Source of the DNA: Hallella bergensis DSM 17361 | Lineage (GTDB): Bacteria; Bacteroidota; Bacteroidia; Bacteroidales; Bacteroidaceae | DNA length: 64,000 nt | Reading direction: 5' to 3' | Assembly (NCBI RefSeq): GCF_000160535.1 | Contig: NZ_GG704781.1 | Coordinates: 589,464-653,463, forward strand | Shown here: in pieces, positions 37,442-46,541 of the stretch | Layout: each line of letters starts with the position of its first letter | Numbering within the stretch: the first letter of the stretch is position 1 | Made by a program: the position numbers and the translations under genes | Notes under the pieces: generated by a model | The model's database searches: none | Told to the model about the DNA's origin: nothing | What the model saw: the letters and a program-made list of their open reading frames with translations, nothing else

Positions 37442-39270
37442 AGCTTACGACTCCTTTTCATTACGCCTTCAATTTCACTGATCACTTCTGCAGCCGTGTC
37501 ATAGGTCTTCTCCATGTTGCCGGCTGGATCGCCCGGAGCATAACGTTCGTACTCGCAGGTATCAAGAGCTGACAGAAACTTATCGATGACTTCCTGATTA
37601 ACTCCGTACAACGTAAACGCATCGGCAATGTTTTCACGCGAAAGTTTTTCGACCGGCATATTGAGTTTATATCCAACATAGTCCCAAAGGGCATGTAAAA
37701 CCTCATCGTAGAATGCCTCACCCTTGCCTTGCTGCATCAGTTGGTTGGCCTTCCTTAGACGTTTGCGGGCTATCTTATCCGCTCTCTTTCGCCGCATATT
37801 GGTGACATCAGCATGGAGTTTAGCACGTTTTCGGAAAACTATCAGCAGGATGACAAAAACCAATAACGGCAACAATAGAGCCGTCCAATATATGGCACTG
37901 CCCACAAAATGCATGTTCGTACCATAGCGACTGACAGCACCCAACTTAATATTTCGTATATCATTATCACGAGGTGTGTTGTAATTCGAACTTGAATTGC
38001 GACCGCTACCCTTGTCTACTTTAATATCTATCGGTTTCGTACGAATGGTCTTGTAACCATTACTCTTCACGTCGAAATACACAAATTCTACCGCAGGAAT
38101 GGTATACTTTCCCTGTGAGCGAGGCACAAAGAGAACGTCATAAACCATGTTTCCCTCCACGCCATTGGCCGTAAGCTTTGTCTTATCGGTTACTTTCGGA
38201 TCATACTTGTCAAAGTTTTTGGGAAGGTTGATCTCCGGAAGTTTCACTAACTTCAGGTTTCCTGTTCCTCCGATTACAATGCGCATGGTGATCGGTTCGC
38301 CTGCCTTGACTTCTGTATTGCTCAGTTGAGACGAGATATTGAACCTACCCACGCCGCCCGAAAAGTTAGCAGGTTTGGTAGGCAGGGGGTCTACTTGTAT
38401 CGTCAGTCCCGGTGCTTGTATTTCGCGCTTAACCTCAACATAACCCGAACCACCGTTGAAAAATGCTTCGAAAGGGTCTACCGCACGATTCTGTTGCACC
38501 ACAATACCCTTAAAAGTGATGGCAGGAACTTTAAGATTTCCCGCCATTTGCGGATACATCACGTATTGGCTCCAAGTCACGGTTCGATAGGGTTGGCCGT
38601 TCACTCGCTCAATCTTGAAACTCTTCTGCTGTGGCAACGGCACTTCCTGCGTATGGAATCCCGTCAAGTCGGGCATTTTTCCTTCCAGTTGAGTAAGGTC
38701 TACAAGAGTATAGACCTTGTAGGTGAGCAACACCGGTTCCTGCTCATGCACACGGCGCTTATTAGCTGAAACTTTGATGAATAGGTCTTTTCCGGATATC
38801 CTCGAACCAGCTGCACGCATCTGGCTTCCTTCGTTGTCGTCCTGATGCATCTGTGGCATTCCGCTGCCATTGGACTGTGCCTTTCCTGAGACTGTCACCT
38901 TAACAGAACGAGATGACACGCTATTCCCATTGATTTTCGCCTTTGCAGCTGGAATGGTATAGGTGCCGGGCTTGTCAGCATATAATGTATAAGTGAACGT
39001 AATAGACGATGAACTGCTCGTGTGTCCGTTCACCATTTGGTAGCTCGATTGCTGAGAGGTGTAGGGGCCGGCTATGACTTCCAGGCCGTTGGGGATGTTG
39101 CCTGCTCGGAAATCGTCCACATCCTGCGTATTGATTGTGTACGACAGGCGGAAGTTTTCGCCAGTGGCGACGCGTGAGGGTACGGATACTTTAATCTGTG
39201 CCTGCAAGGGAAGTATTCCTCCAAACAGGCAAAGCCATAAGAAAAATATATGTAACGTGTTACGTGTCAT
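37438..39270 (-). CDS. batD: BatD: large membrane protein of the Bat operon
   Basis: A 610-residue protein with a signal peptide (1-24) and a long extracytoplasmic beta-rich region, starting VSVPSRVATGENFRLSYTI and containing repeated Ig-like segments. A membrane helix at about 462-485 is followed by a basic cytoplasmic C-terminal module (about 490-600). That module (FYDEVLHALWDYVGYKLNM, then EKLSRENIADAF) resembles the C-terminal part of the DUF4381-like protein of the same operon. The BatD role in aerotolerance or envelope stress is known only in outline. It lies 10 nt after batC. Confidence 0.93.
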   Translation of the reverse strand: MTRNTLHIFFLWLCLFGGILPLQAQIKVSVPSRVATGENFRLSYTINTQDVDDFRAGNIPNGLEVIAGPYTSQQSSYQMVNGHTSSSSSITFTYTLYADKPGTYTIPAAKAKINGNSVSSRSVKVTVSGKAQSNGSGMPQMHQDDNEGSQMRAAGSRISGKDLFIKVSANKRRVHEQEPVLLTYKVYTLVDLTQLEGKMPDLTGFHTQEVPLPQQKSFKIERVNGQPYRTVTWSQYVMYPQMAGNLKVPAITFKGIVVQQNRAVDPFEAFFNGGSGYVEVKREIQAPGLTIQVDPLPTKPANFSGGVGRFNISSQLSNTEVKAGEPITMRIVIGGTGNLKLVKLPEINLPKNFDKYDPKVTDKTKLTANGVEGNMVYDVLFVPRSQGKYTIPAVEFVYFDVKSNGYKTIRTKPIDIKVDKGSGRNSSSNYNTPRDNDIRNIKLGAVSRYGTNMHFVGSAIYWTALLLPLLVFVILLIVFRKRAKLHADVTNMRRKRADKIARKRLRKANQLMQQGKGEAFYDEVLHALWDYVGYKLNMPVEKLSRENIADAFTLYGVNQEVIDKFLSALDTCEYERYAPGDPAGNMEKTYDTAAEVISEIEGVMKRSRKL

Positions 39271-39280
39271 TAATTTTGAT

Positions 39281-39973
39281 TTACCAATTCTTTTGCAGTC
39301 GACGTCGCTGTGGCTGTTGCTGTTGCTGCTTCATGCGTCGCTGCGTTGCCTTTTCTTCTTGAATTGCATAGTTCAGCAACTGTTCTGCATTATCCTTACT
39401 CATCTGTTTTTCAGGTTGCTGATTCTGTTTATCCTGCTTGTTTTGGTCAGGATTCTGTTTTTGTTTCTGTTTTTCCTTATCCTTTTTATTCTTGTCTTTG
39501 TCGTTTTTGTTGTTCTTCTTATCCTTGTTGTCCGGCTGATTTTTAGCCAGACGCTTACACAGTGCGAGATTATACCGGGTCTCATGATCTTCCGGATGAT
39601 TACGAAGGCTCTCCTTATAAGCTTCGATGGCCTCATTGTACATTCTGTGTTTCTGACAAATAACGCCAATGTTGTGATAGGCCATAGCTTTGCGTTTAGC
39701 CGCCGACTCACGCTTACCGGCGTGTTCGAACTGAACGATGGCAGCCGAATCCTTCTGCTGCGACATCAGCGCACAGCCCAAGTTGTACATGGCCTGTGCA
39801 TTACTCCCGTTCCGTCCCAAGGCCTTTCGGTATTCCGTCTCAGCTTTCGCATACTCCTGCTGATGGTACAGCTTATTGCCATTGCGAATGAATTGCCGGT
39901 CGGTCTGAGCATTCACAACCTGGGAGAAAAGCGTCAGAACAAGTACAGTCAGTATGTATTTTCGTATCTTCAT
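39281..39973 (-). CDS. batC: BatC: TPR protein with Lys/Asn/Gln-rich tail
   Basis: A 230-residue protein with a signal peptide (1-22, ending VNAQ). Three TPR units span about 25-135 (QFIRNGNKLYHQQEYAKAE, AQAMYNLGCALMSQQKDSA and the following repeat). A strongly charged low-complexity region (about 145-190, rich in Lys, Asn, Asp and Gln) follows, with a Gln/Arg-rich end. The family is exported and interacts with Bat partners. It lies 8 nt after batB and 10 nt before batD. Confidence 0.9.
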   Translation of the reverse strand: MKIRKYILTVLVLTLFSQVVNAQTDRQFIRNGNKLYHQQEYAKAETEYRKALGRNGSNAQAMYNLGCALMSQQKDSAAIVQFEHAGKRESAAKRKAMAYHNIGVICQKHRMYNEAIEAYKESLRNHPEDHETRYNLALCKRLAKNQPDNKDKKNNKNDKDKNKKDKEKQKQKQNPDQNKQDKQNQQPEKQMSKDNAEQLLNYAIQEEKATQRRMKQQQQQPQRRRLQKNW

Positions 39974-39981
39974 TGCGATTT

Positions 39982-41010
39982 CTACTTCTTTTTAAACAGT
40001 CGTACGTTCCTCAACAGTGGATTCCGCGCCTCCATCACACATATTTCTGCTATCAGAAGGAGTATGGCCAGAATGCCGAAAGCCTGAAACTGCTCATTAT
40101 ATTCACTGTAGATAACCGAACTGGTTTCGCCTTTCTGCAGCTTGGTCAGCTCATCGTTCAACTGCTCTTGAGCATCCGAGGTGTTGTCCACATGGATGTA
40201 TGTGCCACTGCCGGCCTTGGCCACCTCCTTACACATTTCCTCATTCAGTGCCGACATCACGGTTTGTCCCGTGGCATCAGTCATATATCCGCCATTGCCC
40301 GTGGGTATCGGCGCACCCTTCGTGCTTCCCACTCCAAGGATAAAGACATTGATACCACGCTTTCTGGCCTCTTTTGCTGCCTCCATGGCTCCACCCTCAT
40401 GGTCTTCTCCATCGGTAATCACAATAATGGCCCGCCCCACTTTTTCCTGCTGAGTGAAGCTGCGCATACCTACCGTGATGGCTCTGGCAATATCAGTTCC
40501 CTGCGTCGACACAAGTGACGGGTCAATATTTTGTAAAAACATTTTGGCCGAAACATAGTCACTGGTAATGGGGAGCTGCACAAAGGCATCACCTGCAAAT
40601 ACCACCAGTCCCAACTTGTCGTTGGTAAAGTGCTCCGTCATACTCTCCACGAGCATTTTGCTCTTGTCCAATCGACTGGGTGCCACATCTTCAGCTTTCA
40701 TCGAATTGGAGACATCCATACAGATGATAGCCTCGATCCCATCACGCTTCTCGTGAGAAATCTTCGTACCCATCTGTGGTCGCGCCAACATCAGAGTGAG
40801 TACGGCCAAGGCTGTCAGGAGTAGTCCAAACTTCACCAATGGGCGGAACCTTGAGACGTCAGGCATCAGCTCTTTCAGTAATACGGGATCTCCAAACCTT
40901 CTCAGTCTCCTTTTCTGACGACGGGCGACGAGCAGTCTAATCAACGCCAACAGCGGTATGATCAGCAACAGCCATAAATATATAGGAGCATCAAATCTCA
41001 GCATATCCAT
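39982..41010 (-). CDS. batB: BatB: membrane-anchored VWA protein
   Basis: A 342-residue protein with membrane helices at about 10-28, 58-78 and 312-332 and a VWA domain between them (about 92-300). The metal site MIDAS is intact: Asp99, Ser101 and Ser103 in DVSNS, with STQGTDI and VITDGEDHEG providing the other ligands. It is closely related to BatA, encoded just before it. The pair probably forms a complex regulated by the MoxR ATPase of this operon. Confidence 0.95.
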   Translation of the reverse strand: MDMLRFDAPIYLWLLLIIPLLALIRLLVARRQKRRLRRFGDPVLLKELMPDVSRFRPLVKFGLLLTALAVLTLMLARPQMGTKISHEKRDGIEAIICMDVSNSMKAEDVAPSRLDKSKMLVESMTEHFTNDKLGLVVFAGDAFVQLPITSDYVSAKMFLQNIDPSLVSTQGTDIARAITVGMRSFTQQEKVGRAIIVITDGEDHEGGAMEAAKEARKRGINVFILGVGSTKGAPIPTGNGGYMTDATGQTVMSALNEEMCKEVAKAGSGTYIHVDNTSDAQEQLNDELTKLQKGETSSVIYSEYNEQFQAFGILAILLLIAEICVMEARNPLLRNVRLFKKK

Positions 41011-41052
41011 ATCTTTTTCTCATGCTACACTTCATTTTGCATCATCTCCCCG

Positions 41053-42051
41053 CTAAGGAATACGACGCAGAATCGTGTTTCTAAGCAATAATTCCAACAG
41101 CAAACAAATCACGGCAGCTATGGCAAACGGTTGGAATGCCTCATATCGTTTGGAGAACTTGGTAACATTCATCTTGGTTTTCTCCAGTTTATCGATGTCT
41201 CGATAGATTTGTTTCAATTCGCGATTGTTCGTTGCACGATAGAAGTTTCCCTCAGTTATGGCAGCGATGTCACTCAAAGTCTTGGTATCTATCTCCACCG
41301 GCATATTCACATATTGGACTCCACCAGCCACCGGCATAGGATAAGGAGCCACCTTGTTGGTTCCCACACCTATAGTATAAACGCGTATACCGAGCGAACG
41401 TGCGATCTGTGCAGCGGTCAACGGTGAAATGTCGCCCATGTTGTTGCTGCCATCAGTCAGCAGAATCACCACCTTGCTCTTGGCCTTCGACCCTTTCAGG
41501 CGCGAAACGGCATTAGCCAGTCCCATACCCACTGCCGTTCCATCCTGAATAAGTCCACGTGCAGCGATATCGGTCCGCACGTTGTTGAGCAGATTCAGCA
41601 ACGAGCCATGGTCTATTGTCAGGGGACATTGTGTAAACGATTCACCAGCAAAAATAGTCAGGCCGATATTGTCACTGGGACGTCCGGAAACAAACTCCGA
41701 GGCCACATCCTTGGCAGCCTCCAGCCGGTTGGGCTTCAAATCTTCGGCCAACATTGAAGTCGACACATCCATAGCCAGCATGATATCGATACCCTCCACA
41801 GTCCTGTTATCCCACGAGTTGTGTGTCTGCGGACGCGCCAAGGCGCACACGATCAGCACAAACGTGAGGCAGCGGAGCAACATCGGCACCGACAACAGCC
41901 TAACACGCCAGCTTTTCGGCGCTGCTTGGTAAGCAAAGGTGTCGCTCATGCGCATCGTTGGCTCACTGCGCTTACGGTAGAGGAAATACCACAACACGTA
42001 AGGGACGAGCAGTAAGAGTAACAGGAAATATTCCTTATTTGCAAATTCCAT
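41053..42051 (-). CDS. batA: BatA: membrane-anchored VWA protein
   Basis: A 332-residue protein with membrane helices at about 8-25, 56-73 and 310-328 and a VWA domain (about 86-285). The MIDAS motif is intact (Asp95, Ser97 and Ser99 in DVSTS, with LIQDGTAVG and LLTDGSNNMG). The overall layout equals that of BatB, so the two genes look like an old tandem duplication. It is separated by 44 nt from the upstream gene and 42 nt from batB. Confidence 0.95.
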   Translation of the reverse strand: MEFANKEYFLLLLLLVPYVLWYFLYRKRSEPTMRMSDTFAYQAAPKSWRVRLLSVPMLLRCLTFVLIVCALARPQTHNSWDNRTVEGIDIMLAMDVSTSMLAEDLKPNRLEAAKDVASEFVSGRPSDNIGLTIFAGESFTQCPLTIDHGSLLNLLNNVRTDIAARGLIQDGTAVGMGLANAVSRLKGSKAKSKVVILLTDGSNNMGDISPLTAAQIARSLGIRVYTIGVGTNKVAPYPMPVAGGVQYVNMPVEIDTKTLSDIAAITEGNFYRATNNRELKQIYRDIDKLEKTKMNVTKFSKRYEAFQPFAIAAVICLLLELLLRNTILRRIP

Positions 42052-42095
42052 TTACATCTGTTTCTTTTAATCCATCGGCAACCATTCGCCGTACG

Positions 42096-43175
42096 TTAGG
42101 TCATCAGCAAGTACACATTATATACAATGTATGCCAACAGACCGAGAATAAGTACGCCAAGCGCCCAAAGCATTCCCTTGATGGTCTTACGACTCTGTTG
42201 CTTGCGCTTGTCATCATCCGACAATTTCGGTACGATTTTCTCCTCCGTGGGCTGACCTTCAACCTTCGTGCTGTCAATAAAGTTGACAGCATTTACAAGG
42301 TTCAAGTCGTTCTCATTGACCAGCGTGGAATATTTGGCAAACTTCACAAGGTCTGCCGTGTTGAACAGTTCCGTGAGTTCGTCAAGCATTCTGCGGTCAC
42401 CCATCGTTTGCAAGCGCTCGATTATCTCTGAAGAAGTCATCTCCAAAGCATTGAAACCGAATCGTTCCCGAATATATTGGCGCAGTGTGTCAGTGAGCCG
42501 CGTATAGTAGGTCTTCTGATCCTCGCTTGTCTGCAAGTGCTCAGCCTTGATTTTATCAATCGCATTCAACGCACGCTGATGGGGCGGAATATGTTTCACG
42601 ATTCGTATTCGGGTGATGATGGGCTTATTCTCCCGAAGTCGGACAATGAGGTAATATGCCAGCAAAGCCAATAACAGCACGAGCAACGACAACCAGAACC
42701 ATGGGCTCCACTCCGACCACAGGAATGGATTGGCCTGCACGTCTTTGGGCGGAAAGAACTGATTGGGGTGCAACGTGTCCACATCCATGGTAATCACCTT
42801 GAGCGCAGCCGTACCTCCTTTGTAGGGCTTGCCGTCCACCTTCACAGTCAGGGCAGGTATGGCATAGAGGTTTTCATCAAACGAAGTAATGGTGTATGTT
42901 CTTTCAATCTTCACTTGGTTATTATCGGCCTTTGCCGTATCGCCATCGGCAATGCTCACCACCTCTACTCCGGGTACAACATACTGAGTCGCCTTTAGCT
43001 CAGGCCATTGCAGGCTTGCGCCCTTCGGCATGGTCACCCCGAGCCGCAGATGTGCCTGTTCGCCAATGAGTATGCCCACTGAATCGACAGTCTGCTCCAC
43101 CACGACCTGTGCTCTGACAGTCGCTGTGCTCAGAAGGAAAAGCAGCATCAATGCGTTGCGTATGTTTTTTTTCAT
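42096..43175 (-). CDS. DUF4381-like membrane protein of the Bat operon
   Basis: A 359-residue protein with a signal peptide (1-22, ending VRAQ) and a beta-rich extracytoplasmic region (about 25-145) beginning VVVEQTVDSVGILIGEQAH. A first membrane helix lies at about 155-172 and a second at about 336-358. Between them a cytoplasmic helical module (YYTRLTDTLRQYIRERFGFNA...EMTSSEIIERL) resembles the C-terminal module of BatD. It occupies the position, between the DUF58 gene and batA, where a DUF4381 protein commonly occurs. Confidence 0.82.
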   Translation of the reverse strand: MKKNIRNALMLLFLLSTATVRAQVVVEQTVDSVGILIGEQAHLRLGVTMPKGASLQWPELKATQYVVPGVEVVSIADGDTAKADNNQVKIERTYTITSFDENLYAIPALTVKVDGKPYKGGTAALKVITMDVDTLHPNQFFPPKDVQANPFLWSEWSPWFWLSLLVLLLALLAYYLIVRLRENKPIITRIRIVKHIPPHQRALNAIDKIKAEHLQTSEDQKTYYTRLTDTLRQYIRERFGFNALEMTSSEIIERLQTMGDRRMLDELTELFNTADLVKFAKYSTLVNENDLNLVNAVNFIDSTKVEGQPTEEKIVPKLSDDDKRKQQSRKTIKGMLWALGVLILGLLAYIVYNVYLLMT

Positions 43176-43204
43176 TTTGCTTATCTTGAATTTTAGAGGA
43201 TAGT

Positions 43205-44074
43205 CTAAGTACGCTGCTTGAATAGCAGCATCAGCGACTTGACGAAATCCTCGTTCGTGGCGATTGATGTCCAGTCCACCTGGCTACGGGAGAACATCTG
43301 TTTCAGTTCGGCTTCACGCTCCATCCAATGGCGCGTATGCGCCCGACGTAACTTCGCACTCGATGTGTCGATCACCATCTCATGTCCCGTCTCCGCGTCA
43401 CGCACCTTCATCAGTCCCACATCGGGCAGCATTCTGGCTCGCGGATCATATACCTGTATTGCCATCAGGTCATGCTTGCGATTGGCTATTTCCAACTCTC
43501 TGGAGAAATCCCTTCTGTCGTAGAAGTCGCTGATAACAAACGATGTGCAACGTCGTTTCATCACCCTTGTGAGGTAAGCCGTAGCCATTCCAACGTCGGT
43601 CTTATTGCTTACCGGACGAAAATGCAGCATCTCGCGAATGATGTAGAGAATGTGCTTGCGACCCTTCTTGGGTGGAATATATTTTTCGATTTGGTCAGAA
43701 AAGAATATCACACCGATCTTGTCGTTGTTCTGAATGGCCGAAAAGGCAATAGTGGCTGCTATCTCCGCTGCCATATCACGCTTCATCTGTGTGTTCGTGC
43801 CAAAATCTAAAGAGCCGGAAACATCAATCAGGAGCATCACGGTGAGTTCCCGTTCCTCCTCGAAGACCTTAACGTAGGGATGATGAAAACGAGCCGTCAC
43901 GTTCCAGTCGATATCGCGCACATCGTCGCCAAACTGATATTCCCTGACCTCCGAAAAGGCCATTCCCCGACCTTTGAAAGCCGAGTGGTATTGTCCGGCG
44001 AAGATATTGCGACTCAACCCACGGGTCTTGATCTCAATCTTCCTAACTTTTTTTAAAATCTCGCTTGTTTCCAT
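43205..44074 (-). CDS. DUF58 protein of the MoxR-Bat operon
   Basis: A 289-residue cytoplasmic protein. The family signature GRGMAFSEVREYQFGDDVR is at 35-53, followed by DIDWNVTARF. A VWA-like fold has DVSGS (Asp84, Ser86 and Ser88) as its probable metal site. DUF58 genes almost always follow moxR, and the protein is thought to act with the MoxR chaperone. It lies 26 nt after moxR. Confidence 0.95.
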   Translation of the reverse strand: METSEILKKVRKIEIKTRGLSRNIFAGQYHSAFKGRGMAFSEVREYQFGDDVRDIDWNVTARFHHPYVKVFEEERELTVMLLIDVSGSLDFGTNTQMKRDMAAEIAATIAFSAIQNNDKIGVIFFSDQIEKYIPPKKGRKHILYIIREMLHFRPVSNKTDVGMATAYLTRVMKRRCTSFVISDFYDRRDFSRELEIANRKHDLMAIQVYDPRARMLPDVGLMKVRDAETGHEMVIDTSSAKLRRAHTRHWMEREAELKQMFSRSQVDWTSIATNEDFVKSLMLLFKQRT

Positions 44075-44100
44075 TTTATCTCAATCGGGGTGTCTTTCGG

Positions 44101-45096
44101 TTAAGGCACCTCTATCTTGTTCACGATTTTGCTCACAATTTCCTCACTGGTCACGTTGGCAGCCTCAGCTTCATAACTCAAACCGATGCGGTGGCGCAGT
44201 ACATCGTGTACAATGGCACGCACATCCTCCGGAACCACATAACCACGATGCTTGATAAATGCGTATGCGCGCGATGCCTTGGCCAGGTTGATACTGGCAC
44301 GCGGACTGCCACCAAAGGTTATCAGATCCTTCAGCTCTGCCAAGTCATAACGGTCAGGGTATCGTGAGGCAAACACAATGTCGGCAATATACCGCTCTAT
44401 CTTCTCGTCAATGTAGACCTGCCCCACCACCTCACGCGCTTTCAATATTTCCTGGGCCGAAGTTACAGGTGTCACGACAGGCATGCTGCCTGCAAGGTTT
44501 TCGCGAATGATGAGCTTTTCCTCTTCGAGTGTTGGATAGTTGATAACCACCTTCAGCATGAAACGGTCAACCTGAGCCTCGGGCAACTGATAGGTACCCT
44601 CCTGTTCGATAGGGTTCTGCGTCGCCATCACCAAGAAAGGTTCTGGCAGCACAAACGTGCTCTCACCGATGGTCACCTGATGCTCCTGCATGGCTTCGAG
44701 CAATGCGCTTTGCACCTTCGCAGGGGCACGGTTGATTTCGTCGGCCAATACAAAGTTTGCAAACACCGGTCCCTTTTTAACTTGGAACTTCTCGTCTTTC
44801 TGCGAATAAATCATCGTTCCGATGACATCTGCAGGAAGCAAGTCGGGCGTAAACTGTATACGACTGAAATCAGCATCGACAAGTTGTGACAAAGTTTTGA
44901 TTGCCAATGTTTTAGCCAGTCCAGGCACACCCTCCAGGAGTATATGTCCATCACTGAGGAGAGAAATAAGCAACATGTCAATCAAATGTTTTTGACCCAC
45001 AATGACACGGTTCATTCCGGTCGTCAATTGGGTCACAAAACCGCTCTGCTGCTCTATTCTGGCGTTTAATTCACGAATATCTACTGATTCTGCCAT
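44101..45096 (-). CDS. MoxR-family AAA+ ATPase
   Basis: A 331-residue AAA+ ATPase of the MRP (MoxR proper) subfamily, thought to act as a chaperone that inserts metal or assembles complexes on VWA proteins. Walker A GVPGLAKT is at 56-63 and Walker B VLADEINR near 116-123. ATQNPIEQEGTYQLPEAQ carries sensor 1, and the small helical domain follows. It is first in the Bat operon, with a promoter element 36 nt upstream. Confidence 0.96.
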   Translation of the reverse strand: MAESVDIRELNARIEQQSGFVTQLTTGMNRVIVGQKHLIDMLLISLLSDGHILLEGVPGLAKTLAIKTLSQLVDADFSRIQFTPDLLPADVIGTMIYSQKDEKFQVKKGPVFANFVLADEINRAPAKVQSALLEAMQEHQVTIGESTFVLPEPFLVMATQNPIEQEGTYQLPEAQVDRFMLKVVINYPTLEEEKLIIRENLAGSMPVVTPVTSAQEILKAREVVGQVYIDEKIERYIADIVFASRYPDRYDLAELKDLITFGGSPRASINLAKASRAYAFIKHRGYVVPEDVRAIVHDVLRHRIGLSYEAEAANVTSEEIVSKIVNKIEVP

Positions 45097-45131
45097 AATA
45101 TTTGCTTTTTAACTTATGTTCAATTTAAGCG

Positions 45132-45139
45132 CAAAAATA
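45132..45139 (-). promoter_or_regulatory. Promoter -7 element of the MoxR-Bat operon
   Basis: TATTTTTG on the minus strand matches TAnnTTTG, 35 nt upstream of the moxR start. No clear -33 box is seen. Confidence 0.5.
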
Positions 45140-45489
45140 CAATTTTATCTTAAGAGCAGAAAAAGATACTTACTAAAGTATATTAAAAAGCCTCTGCATC
45201 TCGTTGATTTAAAAACTTTTAAAACAAGAACATCCTATAATAGCTTATTTTCACACTGTCAGAAAAGTTGACCTTGGAATTAATATTCAGAACGAAAATA
45301 CGAACAACAATAGAATAAATTCCTCTAAATTTATTGACAAATGGCCTCAAATACAGCAAGAATTTAAAAACGAACAAGTCAGAACCGAAAATTCGTGAAA
45401 AAATCAATAGTTTCACAACGTTCTCTCTGACTGAGAGTTACAAGTCAAAGAACAAAAATGGGATTATAAAGCCCTAATTTTGCCCATGC

Positions 45490-45600
45490 GTCAAAGGCTT
45501 AATCGCAACACGTCTAAGCCCTAATCGCTTCATGGTTAGACTTTCGTGGCAGTTCGGATAGGCCTTAACCGCACTGTCACTAAGCCGCAATCGCATTTCT
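45490..45600 (+). repeat. Dispersed repeat, copy 3 (tail units only)
   Basis: Five degenerate units start at 45496, 45518, 45541, 45561 and 45584, a spacing of 20-23 nt. Four carry a core like TTAATCGCA, CTAATCGC, TTAACCGCA or GCAATCGCA; the third is the most divergent. The units resemble the tails of copies 1 and 2. The conserved head module (AGTTTGCCTTCG) was not found here. Confidence 0.65.
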
Positions 45601-45727
45601 ATCTGAGCTTTCAGGATAAAAATCAAAACTGTTCCCATCCAAACAGTGACATCTTGTTTCTAAAACGAGAAAATCAAATGGTCTGTTTTTAGTGAAGTTT
45701 TCTTGACAACAAGCAGCTCCTCTGCAG

Positions 45728-46393
45728 CTATTTCTTCATGTCGAAACCCAGCCTTACTCCATCATAGTTTTTGCTAATTTCTCCAATTGAATTCAAGGTG
45801 GTGTTGCCACTGAAGGCCGCAATGGTCTGTATGAGAGACAGAAGTTTTCTTGACTCAAACAGTACACTGATTCCGAACCCATTTCGAGTAGCAAACCCAT
45901 TGAGGCTGAAGAGTAATCCGCGCAGGGTTAAAGCACTGGTTTGAGGGTCATAGGTGTAGTTTCCGCTCCATCTCTTGCCATCGATTTTGGACACAAAAGT
46001 ACCGTCCTGTTTGAAGGTGATAAAGGTGTTGTTGGCGTTTAGGCCGAGTTTAGCATATTCCGGTTCCAGTTTTTCCTCGATCCGGGTGGCCGCCACCTCA
46101 CCACCAGCCTTAGCCAAGGCACTTTCCGAGGTAAAAGCACAACCCGGTCCATCATACCTCCACGTACCGCAGAGTTCCTCCTGCGACAGTTTGTCTCTTC
46201 CGATGACACTGTTCAACACATTTCCCAAAGCCTCGCCATTGGTTACCGCTCCCAGGATTTCTCCCAACACATTACCCGTATGAGAAGGTGTCGAAGAAGA
46301 CGAGGAACCACCCTTGGTTCCGCCTCCAATGCCTGCACAGCCCGTTGCCAGCATACCTACGATACCAGCAGCTAAAAAAAGTTTTTTATTCAT
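45728..46393 (-). CDS. DUF4923 family lipoprotein
   Basis: A 221-residue protein with an SPII signal peptide and lipobox LATGC (Cys19), then a Gly/Ser-rich linker (about 20-40). The DUF4923 domain follows (about 45-221), with LCGTWRYDGPGCAFTSE, TFKQDGTFVSKIDGKRWSG and a beta-rich end. The family is known from Bacteroidota and its function is not established. It appears to be a single-gene unit. Confidence 0.85.
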   Translation of the reverse strand: MNKKLFLAAGIVGMLATGCAGIGGGTKGGSSSSSTPSHTGNVLGEILGAVTNGEALGNVLNSVIGRDKLSQEELCGTWRYDGPGCAFTSESALAKAGGEVAATRIEEKLEPEYAKLGLNANNTFITFKQDGTFVSKIDGKRWSGNYTYDPQTSALTLRGLLFSLNGFATRNGFGISVLFESRKLLSLIQTIAAFSGNTTLNSIGEISKNYDGVRLGFDMKK

Positions 46394-46541
46394 TTCTTGA
46401 TTTTGTGATTATAGTTCATTTGATGAGAAAAGCCTCTCGTGCTTGAGACTGTGAATTCGTGGGAAACAACCAAGCCAGATTGTCGCTTTCGCCTGACGTA
46501 GATTTTAAACATCTGGAGAAACACCAAGGTCAATTGGTATG

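Larger units (their letters stand above)
45097..45727. other. Intergenic region upstream of moxR
   Basis: About 630 nt without a credible gene. It contains the moxR promoter and the partial third copy of the dispersed repeat. A 65-codon frame at 45219-45416 is AT-rich with no family features and is not called. Confidence 0.6.

Noticed and set aside
39074-40087. Frame of 337 codons opposite batC and parts of its neighbours, with long Leu/Phe stretches
   Set aside because: The hydrophobic runs are the reverse complement of the Lys/Asn/Gln-rich BatC tail; not a real membrane protein.
36659-45096. MoxR-VWA operon as an anti-phage or conflict system
   Set aside because: Gene content and order match the known Bat (aerotolerance/envelope) operon; no nuclease or toxin gene is included.
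45219-45416. 65-codon frame upstream of moxR
   Set aside because: AT-rich, Phe-rich translation with no homology and no promoter support.
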